A DNA stretch of 64,000 bases from Sinorhizobium fredii USDA 205 (GCF_001461695.1 NZ_AUTC01000189.1:186001-250000), one strand, 5' to 3'; shown: positions 16,018 through 24,735, counted from the first letter of the stretch. Translations and numbers: made by a program. Notes: a model not told the origin generated them from the sequence alone.

Positions 16018-16749
16018 ATGAACAATCTTGTGTCCATGTTCGCCGCAGCGGGTCTCATGCTGGCGACAGCAAGTCCTGCCTTTTCGCACGGCGCCTGGGT
16101 CGCCGAGCGCTGGGGCGAGTTTGCGGTCGTTTACGGTCACGGCGCGGGAGACGATGGCTATGATCCCGCCAAGGTCACCAAGGCGACAGCGATGGCTGAA
16201 GACGGTACCGAGATTGCGGTGAGGACAGAGCCCGCCGAAAACCACGTTCTGCTCAAGCCGGAACGCGAACCGGCGCTGATCGCCCTGGAATTCGACAACG
16301 GCTATTGGAGCGAAGGGGCCGACAGGAAATGGCTGAACAAGCCGAAGAACGCGGTGCCCGGCGCCCGCCGGGCGACCCGCACGATCAAGAACAGCATTGC
16401 CCTGATCCAAGCCCACGACACGCTGCCAGCCTTCCCGCCGCAGACGCTGCAGATCGTTCCGCTCGACAATCCGATCGGCCTGAAGCCGGGCGCGACGTAC
16501 CGTATTCGGGTGCTCTTCGAAGGCAAGCCGCTCGAGGGCAAGGAAATCATGCTCGACTATGCCGGACTTCCGGAACTCGTCTCGGCGAAGACCGACGCAA
16601 AGGGCGAAGCGGAGGTGACGCTGCGCAATGCCGGCCTGAACGTCCTGGCGGTCAGCCACGACGTGCCGCTCGAGGGCAGCAGCGCCGCCGACGAGACCGG
16701 CTACACGGCGACGCTGACCTTCGTCGCCGAACCGCATGTGGATGAATAG
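16018..16749 (+). CDS. DUF4198 periplasmic protein (CbiK/COG5266-type metal-uptake-associated)
   Basis: 243 residues. A signal peptide covers residues 1-23 (cleavage probably after ATASPAFS), leaving a mature N terminus HGAW, which could bind metal through His. The rest has beta-rich DUF4198 features: VVYGHGAGDDGYDPAKV, GLKPGATYRIRVLFEGKPLE and AKTDAKGEAEVTLRNAGLNV. DUF4198/COG5266 proteins occur with nickel, cobalt and zinc uptake systems as periplasmic components. A Zur-like operator abuts the ribosome-binding site, so a zinc-starvation role is the best guess. No transporter genes are adjacent. Confidence 0.75.
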   Translation: MNNLVSMFAAAGLMLATASPAFSHGAWVAERWGEFAVVYGHGAGDDGYDPAKVTKATAMAEDGTEIAVRTEPAENHVLLKPEREPALIALEFDNGYWSEGADRKWLNKPKNAVPGARRATRTIKNSIALIQAHDTLPAFPPQTLQIVPLDNPIGLKPGATYRIRVLFEGKPLEGKEIMLDYAGLPELVSAKTDAKGEAEVTLRNAGLNVLAVSHDVPLEGSSAADETGYTATLTFVAEPHVDE

Positions 16750-16758
16750 TCGCCTCCT

Positions 16759-16779
16759 GCCGGCGGGATATCCGCCGGC
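16759..16779. terminator. Hairpin between convergent DUF4198 and asparaginase genes
   Basis: GCCGGCGG at 16759-16766 pairs with CCGCCGGC at 16772-16779 across GATAT. There is no T run, so it is a possible terminator only. Confidence 0.4.
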
Positions 16780-16836
16780 GCCCCTCCTCACGCCGCAATG
16801 TCGGCGCAGCGGGGAACGCCTTGGACAGTTTCGGAA

Positions 16837-17844
16837 CTACGAGGCAAGGGCTTCCGTGACGCGGACGTCGCCGACATGGATGCCGTTCCAGTTGCTCATC
16901 GAATGGTTGGCCTGCGCCAGCAAGGCCGCCTGAACCTCTGGGTCTTCCCCGAAGAAGCGCGCCAGTGTGGCCGCGACCATCGATTCGGCGGCGCGGGTCG
17001 TGCCGTCCTCGCATTTGACCGCAATGCCGATGCCCTTTTCCGGGATTACTGCGCAGAACACCCCTTCGGCGCCGGTCTTGGCGAAGATGCGACCGGGTGC
17101 CGCCTTCATCAGCCGCGTGCAGGTGCGATCGGTGCCGGCCACATAGAAGGGCTCTGCCATGCAGGCTTCGATCAGCCGCTTCGAGGCGCGGGCCCGCTCC
17201 GACCCCAGACCCACGCCGGTCGCCATGCGGGCGAAGCCACGGGCGAGGCCCTTCATCGGTACGGCATAGGTCGGGATCGAGCAGCCATCGACGCCGCAAT
17301 TGTCACGGGTGAGAAGCCCGCCCGTCAGGCTTTCCATGATACCGCGGATTTCCTGCTGGATCGGGTGGTCGTAGCCGGCATAGCCCTCGACCTCGGTGCC
17401 GGAATGGCAGCAGGTGCAGACGAAACCGGCGTGTTTTCCGGAGCAATTGTTGTGCAAGGCGCTCGGCCTTTCCAGGGCGCGGGCCTGGGCAATGAGGTTC
17501 TTCTGGTAGAAGGACCAATGGGCGCCACACTCAAGGGCACCGACGTCGCGGCCGGCGGCGGAAAGCATCTTGCCGGCGAGCGCCACGTGTTCCGGCTCGC
17601 CGGAATGCGAAGAACAGGCAAGTGCCAACGCATTGTCGTCGAAGCCGTAGGCATCCGCAGCGCCGCTTTCCACCAGCGGCAGGGCCTGCATCGCCTTGCA
17701 GGCCGAACGAGGGAACACAGCGCCGTCCGTGTCGCCGAGCGCGAACAGCGTCTTGCCGTCGCCGTCGACCGCGATGACGGTGCCGCGGTGGCGGCTTTCG
17801 ACCAGATTTCCGCGCGTCACCTCGACCAGAACGGGATTCGACAT
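16837..17844 (-). CDS. Asparaginase of the Rhizobium etli type (thermolabile class)
   Basis: 335 residues. This is not the E. coli AnsA/B fold but the R. etli ReAV family, related to serine beta-lactamases. The key residues sit exactly one position before the published ReAV numbering: Ser47-x-x-Lys50 in PRSACKAMQ (ReAV Ser48/Lys51), and Cys134, Lys137 and Cys188 in NNCSGKHAGF and NCGVDGC (ReAV Cys135/Lys138/Cys189, the zinc site). It hydrolyses asparagine to aspartate and ammonia. The gene stands alone, convergent with the DUF4198 gene and divergent from the DUF3750 gene. Confidence 0.9.
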   Translation of the reverse strand: MSNPVLVEVTRGNLVESRHRGTVIAVDGDGKTLFALGDTDGAVFPRSACKAMQALPLVESGAADAYGFDDNALALACSSHSGEPEHVALAGKMLSAAGRDVGALECGAHWSFYQKNLIAQARALERPSALHNNCSGKHAGFVCTCCHSGTEVEGYAGYDHPIQQEIRGIMESLTGGLLTRDNCGVDGCSIPTYAVPMKGLARGFARMATGVGLGSERARASKRLIEACMAEPFYVAGTDRTCTRLMKAAPGRIFAKTGAEGVFCAVIPEKGIGIAVKCEDGTTRAAESMVAATLARFFGEDPEVQAALLAQANHSMSNWNGIHVGDVRVTEALAS

Positions 17845-17915
17845 ATCTTGCCCTCAATTTTCCAAGTTTGGGCTATGCATCTAGCAGGAATCCACCGGCA
17901 GAAAAGACATTGTCG

Positions 17916-18653
17916 ATGAAAATCCTCCGCAGACTGTTCCTCGTCTTCGCCTTTATCTACCTGCTCCCGGCGCTTGCCTCGGCGGGGCTCTGGTACTTCA
18001 AGGAACGGCCGCAGAGCTGGCGCGACGCGGACTGGTCATCGGCAGGCGTCCTGCCCGAGGCATCCGCCAGTCCCGAGGCGGCGATCTATATCTTCTCGGC
18101 AACGACCGGCGGCATGAAGGGTGCCGTGGCGAGCCACGCATGGATCGTCACGAAGGAGGAAAGAGCATCCGGCTACAACCGGTATGAAAAGGTCGGCTGG
18201 GGCCGGCCGATCCGCAGGAACGCTTACGCGGCGGACGGACGCTGGTACTCGAACGCGCCACGCATCGTCACCGCCGTTAAAGGCGAGGAAGCGAAGCGGC
18301 TGATCCCCAAAGTCGAACAGGCGATTGCCGCCTATCCCTATTCCTCGCCCGGCGCCTACCGCCTCTGGCCCGGACCGAACTCCAACACCTTCGTCGCCCA
18401 TGTGCTGCGCTCGGTGCCCGAACTCGACGCCGTGCTGCCGCCGGATGCGGTGGGGCGCGACTATCTGCCGGAAGGCAAACTGTTCCAGATCGATGTGGAC
18501 GGCCGCGACTTGCATGCAACGCTCTATGGAGTCGCCGGGCTTTCAGCCGGCTGGCGCAGCGGCCTGGAACTGCATTTCATGGGACTGGTGGCCGGCTTCG
18601 ATATAGCCAGGCCGGGCATCAAGATACCGGCGATCGGTCGTCTCGGCATTTGA
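17916..18653 (+). CDS. DUF3750 protein, membrane-anchored
   Basis: 245 residues from ATG 17916. One N-terminal hydrophobic segment (LRRLFLVFAFIYLLPALASA, residues 4-23) acts as signal or anchor, with the bulk in the periplasm. The body contains the DUF3750 pattern: AAIYIFSATTGGMKGAVASH, AWIVTKE, and WPGPNSNTFVAHVLRSVPEL. The ASHAWIV and SNTFVAHVL blocks recall the His and Cys/Asn positions of NlpC/P60- or YiiX-like hydrolases, but no catalytic cysteine is evident. Function unknown. Confidence 0.75.
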   Translation: MKILRRLFLVFAFIYLLPALASAGLWYFKERPQSWRDADWSSAGVLPEASASPEAAIYIFSATTGGMKGAVASHAWIVTKEERASGYNRYEKVGWGRPIRRNAYAADGRWYSNAPRIVTAVKGEEAKRLIPKVEQAIAAYPYSSPGAYRLWPGPNSNTFVAHVLRSVPELDAVLPPDAVGRDYLPEGKLFQIDVDGRDLHATLYGVAGLSAGWRSGLELHFMGLVAGFDIARPGIKIPAIGRLGI

Positions 18654-18663
18654 GCCATGAAAA

Positions 18664-18687
18664 GGAAAAGGGCCGCGTTAGCGACCC
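18664..18687 (-). terminator. Intrinsic terminator, minus strand
   Basis: Read on the minus strand, GGGTCGC-TAAC-GCGGCCC (one G-U pair) is followed by TTTTCC. It lies 59 bases downstream of the small open frame at 18746-18817. Confidence 0.6.
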
Positions 18688-18745
18688 TTCCATGAGTTTT
18701 GGCCTGTGAAATGGCTGGGCCGGGCGGGCCCTAGGAAGGTGGGGA

Positions 18746-18817
18746 TCAAGCCGAGGGCTGCCTCGACTCCTTCACCTCTCCGATGCCTGTCACGAGGTCC
18801 GAAATCTCATTAGACAT
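18746..18817 (-). CDS. Candidate 23-residue small protein
   Basis: An ATG at 18817 opens 23 codons ending in TGA at 18746. The peptide begins MSNEISDLVTGIGEVKES and ends RQPSA: acidic, with no transmembrane segment. The reason to call it is the unusually good AAGGAAGGTG 5 bases before the ATG and the intrinsic terminator downstream on the same strand, in a 241-base gap with no other gene. It lies 77 bases after the quinone oxidoreductase stop, so it could be the end of that transcript or a separate unit. A leader peptide or small RNA are alternatives. Confidence 0.4.
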   Translation of the reverse strand: MSNEISDLVTGIGEVKESRQPSA

Positions 18818-18894
18818 TGGATCACCTTCCTTTCTGTTGTTGCCGATACTGCCAAGTTAGTTCATGTCCGCGGCAATACAAGGGCGACCATCGT

Positions 18895-19902
18895 CTAATC
18901 CCTGGCGATCGTGATCACGATTTTGCCGATGTGGTCGCCCTCTTCCATCAGGCGGTGGGCATCCGCAATCTCTTCAAGGGGCAAGACGGCATGAATGACC
19001 GGTGCCACGTCGCCCGCCTCCAGAAGCGGCCAGACGCGTGCGGCGAGTCCGTCGCGGATCGCCTGCTTCTCCCCCGCCGTCCGCGGTCGCAAGGCGGATC
19101 CCATGACATGCAGCCGCTTCGTCAGGATCGCTGCGATGCTGGCGTCCTCGACACGCGCGCCGCCGAGAAAACCGATGATCGACAGGCGCCCGTCCTTGGC
19201 AAGCGAAGCGAGGTTGCGGCCAAAATAGCGGCCACCGACCATATCGAGGATGACATCGACGCCGCGGCCGCCGGTCGCTTCGAGGACGGCGGCCTTGAAG
19301 TCCTCTTCGCGGTAATTGATCGCCCGCTTCGCTCCGAGCGTCTCGCAGGCGGTACACTTGGCGGCACTGCCGGCCGTCGCGAAGACCTCGGCACCCAAGG
19401 CTTTGGCAAGCTGGATCGCAGTCGTGCCGATGCCGCTCGAGCCGCCGTGAACGAGGATGGTCTCGCCGGCCTTCAGGCCGGCCATGTCGAAGACATTGGC
19501 CCACACGGTGAAGAAGGTTTCCGGCAGCGCCGCGGCCCTGACCGCGTCATAGCCCTTCGGCCAGGCAAGCGCCTGCGTCGCGGGGACCGCACAGAATTCG
19601 GCATAGCCGCCGCCATTGGCAAGCGCGCAGACCTTGTCGCCGACCGCGAAACCCGTCGCCCCCTCGCCGAGGTCGGCCACCTCGCCGGCGACTTCAAGGC
19701 CGAGAACGGGGCTCGCGCCTGGCGGCGGCGGATAGTCTCCCTTGCGCTGCAGGACGTCCGGCCGGTTGACGCCGAACGCCTCGACGCGGATCAAAATCTC
19801 GCCGGGCCCGAGTTGCGGCAGCGGCCCCCGCGCCAAAACCATGTTTTCCGCGCCACCCGGGCTCGGCAGGTCGACATAGGTCATTTCAGTCGGAATGGTC
19901 AT
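18895..19902 (-). CDS. NAD(P)H:quinone oxidoreductase, zinc-free MDR family
   Basis: 335 residues from ATG 19902, where the typical N terminus MTIPTEMTYVDLPSPGGAEN begins. The cofactor-binding signature is ETILVHGGSSGIGTTAIQLA (quinone oxidoreductase/zeta-crystallin motif), and NRPDVLQRKGDYPPPPGASP is the usual substrate-side block of the PIG3-like subgroup. The zinc ligands of alcohol dehydrogenases are absent, as expected. The reaction is NADPH-dependent reduction of quinones or other activated alkenes; the natural substrate is unknown. Confidence 0.85.
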   Translation of the reverse strand: MTIPTEMTYVDLPSPGGAENMVLARGPLPQLGPGEILIRVEAFGVNRPDVLQRKGDYPPPPGASPVLGLEVAGEVADLGEGATGFAVGDKVCALANGGGYAEFCAVPATQALAWPKGYDAVRAAALPETFFTVWANVFDMAGLKAGETILVHGGSSGIGTTAIQLAKALGAEVFATAGSAAKCTACETLGAKRAINYREEDFKAAVLEATGGRGVDVILDMVGGRYFGRNLASLAKDGRLSIIGFLGGARVEDASIAAILTKRLHVMGSALRPRTAGEKQAIRDGLAARVWPLLEAGDVAPVIHAVLPLEEIADAHRLMEEGDHIGKIVITIARD

Positions 19903-19982
19903 GGCGGTAATCCTCGCAAGGGAAGCACGCCGCCTATACCTATAGTCCGCCCGCAGCTCCGGAAAGCCGTCATTCGGCTGTT

Positions 19983-21779
19983 TCATTCCCGAGCGATCAA
20001 TTCCAGCACCAACCCGGCCTCACTTGCCTTGGCGCGCGCCTTTATCTCCGCGATCCGCTTGCTCACCGTCTGGCTGTCGGAAAGGATGAACCCCTCCGGA
20101 AGCACCAGGACCGCGATCGAGCAACGCATCAGTGGAAAATCCTTCGCTCCGCCGTCGCGACCATAGCCACTGATCCGTCCCGCCGCCTGGTGCTCCGGCG
20201 AATAGAGCTGGCGAACGTCCGAGCGAAAATCATCGATGAGCCGCATCAGGACGGCGCAAAGATCCGCTTCCGTGAGGCCGCCGACCCCGACGAAGAAGTC
20301 GTCGCCGCCGACATGGCCAAGAAACTTCTCCTCACCGATGAAGTGGCGCCGCAGGAGCGCGGCGAACAGGGTAATCGCCAGGTCGCCCTTCTGAAAGCCG
20401 TAGGTATCGTTGAAGGGCTTGAAGTCGTCGAAATCGCAATAGCAGAAGTAGCGCGTCTCATCGCCGTCGAGAATGGCGTGCTGGACATAGTCGCGGATGG
20501 CGCGATTGCCTGGCAGGCCGGTCAACGGGTTCTGCTCCTGCGCCAGTTTCAACTGTTTCTCGTTGATGATCTTCAGGAGCGACGAGGCCGAGAGAATACC
20601 GGCATAGCGCATGTTCTCCGTCAGGATGACGCAATCGCTGCCGTCCATGCCGGCAAAGATCTTCAGCATCTCGTCGGCCGGCGTGTCGAGATCGGCGATC
20701 GGTGCAGGCGTGACGAAGTGCGAGATGCGACGCTGATAGATGCGGTTCTTCAGGAGATCGCGGCCGAAGGGATGATAGATCATCTCCTTCACATGGTACT
20801 CGTGCAGGATGCCGCGCGGCTCGCCATTGGCATTCAGCACCGGAAAGAAGGCCTGGCGCGGATTGCGCCGGAAGAGATCGAAGACGGAATCGAGGTCGTC
20901 GCTTTCCCTGGCCGCCGGCAGCTGTTCGATCTCCTTGCGGATCAGGATGCTGTCCAGCGTCGACGAAAGCCGCCGGACGCCGCCCGGCTCGAGATGCGGA
21001 TAGGCGGGCTGTAGCTCGTTCAAGTGCGTCGTCGGGCGAGCGATGAAATAGCCCTGCATCAGGTCGCAGCCGAGATCGCGGCAGACAAGAAATTCCGCTT
21101 CCGTCTCGACACCTTCGGCAATGACCCGCGTACCGAGGACATGCGCCATGTTGACGGCGTGGCGCACCAGATGGCGCTTGCGGGAATCCCGCTCGATGCC
21201 GGAAATGAAATGCCTGTCGATCTTCACATAGTCGACCGGCTGATCGCACAGCAGCTTCAGCCCATTGAAACCGGCGCCGAAATCGTCGATCGCCAGCTTG
21301 AAGCCGGCGAGCCGCAATTGCCGGACCAGCGCCGAAAAGTCCGGCATCTTGCCGCCGTCGAACCGTTCCGAGAGTTCGAAGCAGAGCGCCGAGGGGGCGA
21401 TATTGGCACGCTTCAGGTGATTGACGAGCCGCTCGACAATATCCCCCTCGCCGCCGACCAGCCGTGAATCGAAATTCAGGAAGAGCGTGCGTGCGGCAAA
21501 ATCCGGCAGTGTCGCGAAGGCGGCGACGGCGCGGCTGTTGATCAAATGCTCGAGCGCCAGCAGTTGTCCGGCGCCCTCCGCCTTGTCGAGCAGTTCGAGC
21601 GGCGAGGCAAAGCCCAGGCGCTCGAAGCCTCGCACCAGGGACTCATAGCCAAACACGGCGCCGGTGGTCGCTTCGACGATCGGCTGGAAGGCGTTTTCTA
21701 TGACAAGCTTGGCGAGCGTTACGATCTGGTCATCACCGAAGCGGCGAAGCGACAGAAGTTCTACGGGGGCGGCGGGCAT
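19983..21779 (-). CDS. EAL-CBS-GGDEF cyclic-di-GMP signalling protein
   Basis: 598 residues from ATG 21779 (GGAG six bases upstream). Residues about 20-270 are an EAL phosphodiesterase domain with its key motifs present: ESLVRG (46-51), FLNFDSRL, CFELSER, AIDDFGAGFNGL, VKIDRHF, IAEGVET and QGYFIARP. A CBS-like pair covers about 285-420. Residues about 430-595 are a GGDEF domain whose signature is GGDDF rather than GGDEF, so cyclase activity is doubtful. No membrane segment is seen, so it is cytoplasmic. Most likely a c-di-GMP phosphodiesterase tuned by the CBS and degenerate GGDEF parts. Confidence 0.88.
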   Translation of the reverse strand: MPAAPVELLSLRRFGDDQIVTLAKLVIENAFQPIVEATTGAVFGYESLVRGFERLGFASPLELLDKAEGAGQLLALEHLINSRAVAAFATLPDFAARTLFLNFDSRLVGGEGDIVERLVNHLKRANIAPSALCFELSERFDGGKMPDFSALVRQLRLAGFKLAIDDFGAGFNGLKLLCDQPVDYVKIDRHFISGIERDSRKRHLVRHAVNMAHVLGTRVIAEGVETEAEFLVCRDLGCDLMQGYFIARPTTHLNELQPAYPHLEPGGVRRLSSTLDSILIRKEIEQLPAARESDDLDSVFDLFRRNPRQAFFPVLNANGEPRGILHEYHVKEMIYHPFGRDLLKNRIYQRRISHFVTPAPIADLDTPADEMLKIFAGMDGSDCVILTENMRYAGILSASSLLKIINEKQLKLAQEQNPLTGLPGNRAIRDYVQHAILDGDETRYFCYCDFDDFKPFNDTYGFQKGDLAITLFAALLRRHFIGEEKFLGHVGGDDFFVGVGGLTEADLCAVLMRLIDDFRSDVRQLYSPEHQAAGRISGYGRDGGAKDFPLMRCSIAVLVLPEGFILSDSQTVSKRIAEIKARAKASEAGLVLELIARE

Positions 21780-21904
21780 GCCGAGCTCCAGGATAGGACA
21801 TACGACGCACGCCAGCATCGGGGCCAAGCGTCAACGAAAGCTTTCGCGGATGTGAAAGTTTTGTGAAGGTCGTTCGGGGCGAAATCTGCTGCCCAGGCAG
21901 TCGA

Positions 21905-22453
21905 CTAACTCTTGACGAGTACGCCGAAGGCGATCAGCGCCAATCCCTGCATGACGAGGTCGACCGCCAGGGACAGGCCAAGGATCCAGAGGCTGTCGAC
22001 GGGCCAGCCGGCGGCGATGACGAGACCGGCGATGAGCGTTACCAGGCCGCCGATGACGATCCAGCCCCAGCCGCCGAGCGGGCTGAGCCGGAAGCCGACC
22101 CACATGCGGAAGGCCCCGGCGACGATCAGGGCGATGGCCATGAGGATGGTCAGGATCGACGAAGCGAGCAGCGGATTGATGAAGGCGAACAGCCCCGCCG
22201 CCGCATAGAGACCGCCGCTCAGCACCCAGAAGAGAAAGCCTCCCCAGTCCTTGACCTGATAGGCGTGAGCGAGGTTGAGCAGGCCGCCGATCAGCATGAT
22301 GAGACCGACGTAATAGACGGAGGCGACCGTCGCCATCAGCAGATTGCCGAAGGCGATGCCGCCAGCCATGATCAGCAGCACGCCGAGCGCCACGAACCAT
22401 CCCCACTTTGCAGCCACGTTCTGTCTTCCGGCCGGATCGAACGTGTTGGTCAT
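21905..22453 (-). CDS. HdeD-family (DUF308) membrane protein
   Basis: 182 residues from ATG 22453, preceded by GGAGGTTGAA. Six hydrophobic segments fill the protein (for example GWFVALGVLLIMAGGIAFGN and YYVGLIMLIGGLLNLAHAY), with the family's repeated small-residue pattern. HdeD-like proteins are inner-membrane proteins linked to acid resistance in enterobacteria; in rhizobia the role is not known. It is divergent from betI, with 146 bases between the starts. Confidence 0.8.
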   Translation of the reverse strand: MTNTFDPAGRQNVAAKWGWFVALGVLLIMAGGIAFGNLLMATVASVYYVGLIMLIGGLLNLAHAYQVKDWGGFLFWVLSGGLYAAAGLFAFINPLLASSILTILMAIALIVAGAFRMWVGFRLSPLGGWGWIVIGGLVTLIAGLVIAAGWPVDSLWILGLSLAVDLVMQGLALIAFGVLVKS

Positions 22454-22548
22454 TTCAACCTCCAGTCCTCGCGACGAGCACAAGCGCTTCCTCGTGATTG
22501 AGCCGGATTTTCGAGCAAAAAGAAAGGGAAAAAGCATGCGTATTTTTG

Positions 22549-22568
22549 TTGATTGATGCATCAATCAA
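22549..22568. promoter_or_regulatory. Perfect 20-base palindrome upstream of betI (probable BetI operator)
   Basis: TTGATTGATGCATCAATCAA is fully self-complementary and lies 31 bases before the betI start, in an A/T-rich tract. TetR-type BetI proteins bind comparable inverted repeats ahead of bet operons and release on choline. Confidence 0.7.
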
Positions 22569-22599
22569 AAATAGACTGCACCTTGAAGGAGCACGGGAG

Positions 22600-23202
22600 A
22601 TGCCGAAAATCGGGATGGAACCGGTGCGCCGCAAGGCGCTCGTGGATGCGGCGTTGCGGGTGATCGGCGACCAGGGGACGCTTGCCGTCACCATGTCGGA
22701 CATCGCCCGCACTGCCGGCGTCTCGCCCGCGCTCGCGCACCATTATTTCGGCAGCAAGGAGCAATTGCTGTTCGCGACGATCCGCAGCCTGCTCGGGCAA
22801 TTGCGCGACGATGCCGTCGCTGCACTGAAGGCCGCGTCGACGCCGCGGGAAAAGGTGAGCGCGCTGATCCGCGTCAGCTTCCGGGCCGACCAGTTCGCGC
22901 CGGAGACGGTCGCCGCTTGGCTCGCCTTCTATTCGGAAGCGCAGCGCTCCGAAGACGTCCGGAGGCTGCTCGTCGTCTATGCGCGGCGGCTGCGCTCCAA
23001 TCTGCTCGCCAGCCTCAAGGCGCTCTGCCGCGCCGATGACGCGGAGCGCATCGCCGAGGGCGCGGCTGCGATGATCGATGGACTTTACATACGGCAAAGT
23101 CTGAAATCGGCACCGATCAGTATCGAAGCGTCGATCGCGCTGACGGAAGATTATGTAACCACCCATCTCGAACAGCTTCGCCACCAAGGACGGGCACCAT
23201 GA
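22600..23202 (+). CDS. betI: TetR-family repressor BetI
   Basis: 200 residues from ATG 22600. The N-terminal helix-turn-helix is VTMSDIARTAGVSPALAHHY followed by FGSKEQLLFAT, and MPKIGMEPVRRKALVDAALR is the BetI-type start. BetI represses glycine betaine synthesis genes and is relieved by choline. It is the first gene of a betI-betC-betB-betA cluster; the stop overlaps the betC start by four bases (ATGA). Confidence 0.93.
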   Translation: MPKIGMEPVRRKALVDAALRVIGDQGTLAVTMSDIARTAGVSPALAHHYFGSKEQLLFATIRSLLGQLRDDAVAALKAASTPREKVSALIRVSFRADQFAPETVAAWLAFYSEAQRSEDVRRLLVVYARRLRSNLLASLKALCRADDAERIAEGAAAMIDGLYIRQSLKSAPISIEASIALTEDYVTTHLEQLRHQGRAP

Positions 23203-24734
23203 CCGCCAGACCGAATATCCTGATCCTCATGGTGGATCAGCTGAACGGGAAGTTCTTTCCCGATGGCCCGGCCGATTTCCTGCACGCGCCCAATCTCAAG
23301 GCGCTGGCGGGGCGGTCGGCGCGCTTCCGCAACAACTATACGTCCTCGCCGCTGTGCGCGCCGGCGCGCGCGTCGTTCATGGCCGGGCAGTTGCCGAGCC
23401 GCACGCGCGTCTACGACAATGCGGCGGAGTATCAGTCGTCGATCCCGACCTATGCGCACCACCTGCGCCGGGCCGGCTACTACACCGCGCTTTCCGGCAA
23501 GATGCACTTCGTTGGGCCGGACCAGTTGCACGGATTCGAGGAGCGGCTGACGACCGACATCTACCCGGCCGACTTCGGCTGGACTCCGGATTACCGCAAG
23601 CCCGGCGAGCGCATCGACTGGTGGTATCACAATCTCGGCTCGGTCGCAGGCGCCGGCGTCGCCGAGATCACCAACCAGATGGAATATGACGACGAGGTGG
23701 CGTTTCTGGCGAACCAGAAACTATACCAGCTCGCCCGCGAGAACGACGACGAAGGCCGCCGGCCCTGGTGCCTCACGGTCTCCTTCACCCACCCGCACGA
23801 CCCGTACGTGGCCCGGCGCAAGTTCTGGGATCTCTACGAGAATTGCGAACACCTGCTGCCGGAGGTGGACGCCCTCCCCTTCGACCGCCAGGATCCGCAT
23901 TCGCGGCGCATCATGCACTCCTGCGACTACAAGAACTTCGAGTTGACCGAGGAAAACATCCGCCGGTCACGCCGCGCCTATTTCGCCAATATCTCCTATC
24001 TCGACGAGAAGGTCGGAGAACTCGTCGATACGCTGACGCGGACTCGGATGCTCGACAATACGCTCATCCTTTTCTGCTCCGACCATGGCGACATGCTCGG
24101 CGAGCGTGGTCTCTGGTTCAAGATGAATTTCTTCGAGGGCTCGGCGCGCGTGCCACTGATGATCGCCGGACCCGGGGTCGCACCGGGACTGCATCTGACG
24201 CCGACGTCGAACCTCGACGTGACGCCGACGCTTGCCGACCTCGCCGGCATTTCGATGCATGAGGTGCAGCCCTGGACGGATGGCGTCAGCTTGCTGCCGA
24301 TGATCGATGGTGCGGAGCGAACCGAACCGGTGCTGATGGAATATGCGGCCGAAGCGTCCTACGCGCCGCTCGTCGCCATCCGCGAAGGCAAGTGGAAATA
24401 CGTCCATTGCGCGCTCGATCCTGACCAGCTCTACGACCTCGATGCCGATCCGCTGGAACTCAGCAATCTTGCCGAAAAGCCGCGCGGGCCCGTCGATCAG
24501 GCGACACTCACTGCCTTCCGCGACATGCGGGCCGCGCACTGGGACATGGAGGCCTTCGACGCCGCGGTGCGCGAAAGCCAGGCGCGGCGCTGGGTGGTCT
24601 ACGAGGCGCTCCGCAACGGCGCCTACTATCCGTGGGACCATCAGCCGCTGCAGAAGGCATCCGAGCGCTACATGCGCAACCACATGAACCTCGACAATCT
24701 CGAGGATTCCAAACGCTATCCGCGAGGAGAATGA
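23199..24734 (+). CDS. betC: Choline sulfatase
   Basis: 511 residues. A type I sulfatase: CAPAR (Cys53 to Arg57) is the C-x-P/A-x-R motif whose cysteine becomes formylglycine. Metal ligands are in LILMVDQLNG at the N terminus and FCSDHGDMLGERGLWFKMNF in the middle. The C-terminal extension VVYEALRNGAYYPWDHQPLQ is a feature of choline sulfatases. It hydrolyses choline-O-sulfate to choline and sulfate, feeding betA/betB. It overlaps betI by four bases and is followed one base later by betB. Presence of betC inside the operon is characteristic of Sinorhizobium. Confidence 0.95.
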   Translation: MTARPNILILMVDQLNGKFFPDGPADFLHAPNLKALAGRSARFRNNYTSSPLCAPARASFMAGQLPSRTRVYDNAAEYQSSIPTYAHHLRRAGYYTALSGKMHFVGPDQLHGFEERLTTDIYPADFGWTPDYRKPGERIDWWYHNLGSVAGAGVAEITNQMEYDDEVAFLANQKLYQLARENDDEGRRPWCLTVSFTHPHDPYVARRKFWDLYENCEHLLPEVDALPFDRQDPHSRRIMHSCDYKNFELTEENIRRSRRAYFANISYLDEKVGELVDTLTRTRMLDNTLILFCSDHGDMLGERGLWFKMNFFEGSARVPLMIAGPGVAPGLHLTPTSNLDVTPTLADLAGISMHEVQPWTDGVSLLPMIDGAERTEPVLMEYAAEASYAPLVAIREGKWKYVHCALDPDQLYDLDADPLELSNLAEKPRGPVDQATLTAFRDMRAAHWDMEAFDAAVRESQARRWVVYEALRNGAYYPWDHQPLQKASERYMRNHMNLDNLEDSKRYPRGE

Positions 24735-24735
24735 C

